Part shown: piece by piece, positions 60,187-64,000 of the stretch
Layout: each line of letters begins with the position of its first letter
Position numbering within the stretch: the first letter of the stretch is position 1
Source: Megamerina dolium
Lineage: Eukaryota; Arthropoda; Insecta; Diptera; Megamerinidae
NCBI GenBank assembly: GCA_963854835.1
Contig: OY978526.1
Location: forward strand, 17,781,868 to 17,845,867
Length of the DNA stretch: 64,000 bases
Direction: 5' to 3'
Notes under the pieces: generated by a model
Told to the model about the DNA's origin: nothing
What the model saw: only the letters and a program-made list of their open reading frames with translations
The model's database searches: none
Made by a program: the position numbers and the translations under genes

Positions 60187-60629
60187 GGTGTGTGTGAGAG
60201 AGATGCCGGTGGGCTCATACCTTGGCTGAGTTACACCGATGTGGTTTCAACCACCGACCGCTTCCTGACTTCTAATAAAAATTAAAGTTATTTAAATTTA
60301 ATCGTTTTTAAATCAAAGAATAATAAATTATAATATATGTAATAATTAAAAATCTACTTGTTTAAACTATGACTGATGTTTGATCGGGATTGTGGATGCT
60401 TGCTGGATATGTCATTTCTCGCCATCTCTTTTGCCACTTGCAAACTATTGCTGTAGATAATTAATGGCGCACTGTTCGTGTCGGGAAAAATACGAGTAAG
60501 TATATAAAAAAAAAAAGAAGAACAAGAACAGACGAACCGACTGCTGACTGATCAAGTCAGAGTTGCCTTCGTCTTCTATAAAGGTGACAACAGACAATGC
60601 GCGTGACATAATTTTCTGGCGTAGACAGA
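60187..60629. other. Non-coding stretch
   Basis: No gene is recognised. Confidence 0.4.
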
Positions 60630-61290
60630 GGGGCTTACCTTCTTAATTCGCTCCCACCGCTTCTAGAGTGATTCTAGAAAAATAAAATATATGACAGCCT
60701 TTCATTAATTTTTTCTGAACATGTTTTCTCCCTATCTTTACTTTTTAGGCTGGCTTACGTACAAAATGAACGTCAAAACACATGAAAATCGACAAATGAC
60801 ATCTTAATTGTTCAGAATTTGCCACTACAGTAGAGAAATATATGATTGACTCTCATAAATATTTTTAGTTCAACATTTATGCTAAATATACTTCCCCTTA
60901 TTTATATCCCTTAAAGGCGCTCCACTTCAAATTTGATGTCCTTTTAAATTTCGCTCCCACCACTTCCAGAGTGGTTCTGGAAGTGGCAAATATATGACCG
61001 TCTTTCTTAAATTATTACTAAAAAAAATCATGAATTAATTTCTACTACTCAGTACTTTTTCTAAACAAGCTTAGGGAGTAAGCTTACCTTTTAGGGATGT
61101 TTTCTCACAAAATGAACTTAACATTTAAAAATCAAGAAAATCAAAAAAAAAAAAAAAAAAAAAATCAAAAAATAAAGAAAAACCCCAAAATTTCCCAGAA
61201 ATCGCCCCTAAAGCGATAAATTTAATGACCACCATTATTTCTTCTACCTCAACATTTCTTTCGAGATTAATTTCTTTCTTTCTCCTTAAT
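60630..61290 (+). repeat. Degenerate tandem repeat, second block
   Basis: CGCTCCCACCGCTTCTAGAG at 60649 and CGCTCCCACCACTTCCAGAG at 60952 start two long similar stretches, 303 bp apart. They run through ATATATGACMGYCTTTCWT to CTTTTTAGGCTGG, with an intermediate unit near 60810, so the basic unit is about 150 bp. The order of words matches the block at 57235-57760. Poly(A) lies at 61144-61164. Confidence 0.6.
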
Positions 61291-61296
61291 AATCAA

Positions 61297-61372
61297 ATAT
61301 TTACAAATCTATTTGTAAATATTATATATAAACCAAACGAAGTATCCACTTCGTTTAGTTTATATATAATAT
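61297..61372. repeat. Nested long hairpins
   Basis: The arms 61319-61343 (ATATTATATATAAACCAAAC and five more bases) and 61348-61372 are reverse complements at 24 of 25 positions, with the loop ATCC. Just upstream, AATATTTACAAAT and ATTTGTAAATATT form a second palindrome that overlaps the first arm. The structure could extrude as a cruciform or, if transcribed, fold as a precursor-like stem. Confidence 0.85.
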
Positions 61373-62070
61373 GATATACTATGATAATAATAGAAAAAAT
61401 TTAATTTCTATGCTCTCAAAAGTTAGATGTTAAGCCTTTTCAGTTGCATACTTTTATTTGAGTCGATTTTTGTTTTTACTAACCGAGTTAATTACAATAT
61501 ATTTTTTCAAGTTATTACATACAACTCTTGCTACTCAATTACACAAAAAGATATTTAATATGTACACTAAACCTTTCTGAAGAGGTGTATGATGCTGGTG
61601 TTGATTTAGGGTGTTGTGGTGTGGTGTGAAATGATGTGTGAATAGTCAATGGTCAGTACCTTTTGTGTTAATTGAAACTTCAAGTGTAAGTGATGTGGTC
61701 GATGTCTTTGTGATGATACAATCTCAAGTGGTTATTTGTACACACACATTTATATTTATTCATGCAAAATATATTTATTTTCAAGTTTTTCAGATATTAC
61801 ACTACGCATATATGAAGAGCTTTCTTTGAACAAATTCATTTCAATACACTTCATTGAGCAGGAATTTGATATTTTACACCATTTTAAGTTTCTTAATTGC
61901 CTTTGTTATAGTTGAGTTTATAGTTACTCATATGATAAACTTTAAAATTCACATAAAATGTTGCCAGCATTTAGGCGTATACACTAATTTATTCTTCTGC
62001 ATGAATGAATAACATTTTAATGCATGTACGAGTAGATTGGCAAATGCATGTTTTGTATGCATATGTAAAT
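61373..62070. other. AT-rich non-coding stretch
   Basis: No gene is recognised. Confidence 0.5.
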
Positions 62071-62071
62071 A

Positions 62072-63143
62072 CACGGTGATTTTTTAGCAACTATCTTCTT
62101 GGCAACACAACATCGAATTTTATTATCAAAATTCATGCTCGGTTAAGAAAGTGTATCGTGCATTTCTTCCATTTGGGCTACCTTCTGAGGCGGCTATTCG
62201 GAATATTGTGGCTAAATTTCGCACCAAATTTACATTATTGGACATTAAACCACCAACACGCATACGTAGAGTACGGACGCCAGTGTTGTTGATGACCGTG
62301 AATTATCGATTCGGTGCCGTCCGTAGCAATTGGGCCTTTGTACCTTTTAAAATACAGCTGGTGCAAGAATTGAAGCCACACGACCTACCTCAACGGTTAA
62401 CTTTTGGTGAATGGGCGCTGGCAAAGTTGGATGAAGATTCACTTTTCTATCGGAATATTGTGTTCAGCGACGAAGCTCATTTCTGGTTGAATGGATACGT
62501 GAACAATCAAAATTGCCGTATTTGGTGTGAAGCGCAGCCAGAAGCATTGCAAGAAATGCCAATGCATGCCGAAAAATGGACTGTTTGGTGTGGATTATGA
62601 GCCGGTGGCATCATTTGGACCGTACTTTTTCAAAGACGACGAAGGCAGGAACGTTACTGTGAATGGCGAGCGTTACCGTGCGATGATTACAAACTTTTTT
62701 TTGCCCAAAATGGAAGAGCTGAACTTGCCAGACATGTGGTTTTAACAAGACGGTGCCACATGACACACAGCACAAGAAACAATGGCCCAATTGAGAGGAG
62801 AGTTCGGTGAACAGTTTATCTCACGTTTGGGGCCGGTCAACTGGACGCCTCGATCGTGCGACTGAACGACTTTAGACAATTTTTTTTTGGGGGGGGGGGG
62901 GGCTATGTTGAAGAATTTCTTCTTGAGATACCGGCCGATATGTTAGAGAGAGTATGCCAAAATTGAATCCAGCGTATGAACCATTTGAGGTGCAGCCGCG
63001 GTCAACTTTACATGAAATCATCTTTCAACATTGAATTATATAGATCGTCCTATTGACTCAAATAAAGATTTCATACATTTCTCTAAATTTTATGTGTTTG
63101 TTTTTAAAATCAAATCCGAAGGGTCTTAAAAAATCACTCTGTG
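62072..63143 (+). mobile_element. DD41D mariner-like element, second relic
   Basis: The left end CACGGTGATTTTTTAGCAAC and the inverted right end CACAGAGTGATTTTTTAAGA form short inverted repeats (about 13 of 15 matching around GTGATTTTTTA). The element is ~1.07 kb, about 0.2 kb short of full length, and encodes a broken transposase on the plus strand. Confidence 0.8.
62151..62985 (+). pseudogene. DD41D mariner-like transposase pseudogene
   Basis: The first open part (to 62600) has VFSDEAHFWLNGYVNNQNCR with the first catalytic Asp, the same motif as at 35245-36291 (FFSDEAHFSLGGYVNKQNCR). Then a TGA replaces the Trp codon in the CGLW motif, and an extra T near 62609 shifts the frame to EGRNVTVNGERYRAMITNFF and LPDMWF. 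Stops replace codons in F-stop-QDGAT-stop-HTA, around the second Asp, and just after SCD. The third Asp lies in TTLDNFF. A run of 14 G at 62889-62902 follows. The N-terminal DNA-binding region is mostly lost. It differs clearly from the element at 35140-36405 in sequence and in its ends, so it is a separate lineage of the same group. Confidence 0.85.
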
Positions 63144-64000
63144 AGTATTTTCTCGCATGTTGCATGTAACATGTCGTATAACATAATTGAAGAATATCAT
63201 CGGTAGCTAAAACAAAAACTACAACAACCTTTGATAAATATCAAAAGGTAATACATGTATTGTATGTAAGAGCAAAACTTTGTTTTTTTGGTAATTAGAT
63301 ACAAGTTAACTGATTTTCTTTTCGACTTGTACATGCAAGTAATCACAAAAGTTTATATAAACATACACATATATGACCTTACATATGTATACAAATATAT
63401 ATTATATATATACAAGTATATATATATATATATATTCAATACGCGTTGGAGTTGAAATGCCAAAATTACAAAATGAAATTAATGAAAGAAAACAAAAAAA
63501 AAATCATTTTGTAACGCCTGAAAAGTGCCAAGCAAGGTAAATGCATTTATTTTTTCACCTATAGCCATCTGGTAATCACAATTACAACAACAACGACAAC
63601 AAATGCAACAATAAAAACTACTCGGAAGTGGTGACACCCAAAAGAGCATGCACAATATTCGAGCAGTGAGCGCAGCGAGTCGCAAAGTACATATGTATGT
63701 GCATACAATAGAAAGGAAAAACAGAGAAAAAATTGTAAAAATAAATAAAAAGCATATGGATTAAGGATAAGGAATTTAGCGCATTGTCAACAACAACAAC
63801 AAGAACAATAATAACAAAATTTTTTTTCTCTCATATAAAATGATTTTGAAGAAGTGATGACGAGGGTTATGATGATACCACCATGTAGTAGTGGTAAATG
63901 TTACATAGAATATTGCACTTAGATGAAAATATAACGGAATTAAATTAATTACATACATTATCACATTGTACCTACGTACATATGTACATACACCAACCGT
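63144..64000. other. AT-rich non-coding stretch with (TA)n
   Basis: No gene is recognised. A TA-rich run lies at about 63398-63434, and (CAA)n near 63789-63803. Confidence 0.55.

Overview
This window reads as AT-rich, non-coding nuclear DNA from a higher dipteran. My best guess is a tephritid-like fruit fly. That rests on the crowd of mariner and Tc1-like elements, the tRNA-derived SINE family, the TA-flanked insertions and the many CATA, GTT and CAA microsatellites. I cannot fix the species. I see no host gene with a recognisable product. The only good long reading frames are transposases, so this is probably intergenic or the inside of a large intron.

Layout. 0-1.9 kb, 8.4-10.7 kb and 25.7-26.9 kb hold copies of one unusual repeat. 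It has a GTCGGC/GCCGAC hairpin at one end, TTATACCCTGCAT-type inverted ends, and a body built from ~150-bp modules. SINE copies or pieces lie near 3.3, 16.1, 30.6, 33.3/34.6, 40.3, 44.0, 51.5 and 59.6 kb. A broken mariner patched with a retroposon fragment lies at 5.0-6.0 kb. A MITE with 34-bp inverted ends lies at 18.5-19.0 kb. From 28.5 to 39.5 kb there are three copies of one 1.65-kb Tc1-like transposon. Copies 1 (minus strand) and 2 (plus strand) keep intact DD34E transposase genes and face each other as a large inverted repeat. Copy 3 is dead. Between copies 2 and 3 lie a mariner inserted in a SINE and a DD41D mariner-like element with 31-bp inverted ends.

39.7-40.6 kb is a stack of nested insertions. 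42.2-43.1 kb holds two different MITE-like elements side by side. 45.5-46.1 and 52.1-52.5 kb hold tail ends of non-LTR retrotransposons. 47.4-48.2 and 55.9-57.0 kb hold two more dead mariners. 57.2-61.3 kb is a decayed ~130-160-bp tandem repeat, broken up by a SINE and by a CAA-tailed retroposon with an 11-bp target duplication. 62.1-63.1 kb is a second DD41D mariner relic.

How the parts relate. The only genes likely to make a working product are the two Tc1-like transposases at 28759-29778 and 31476-32516, whose inverted and direct terminal repeats look complete. Two short frames with membrane or signal-peptide character (46502-46624 minus, 58771-58983 plus) are the only weak hints of host coding sequence. 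The rest is relics, short repeats and plain AT-rich DNA.
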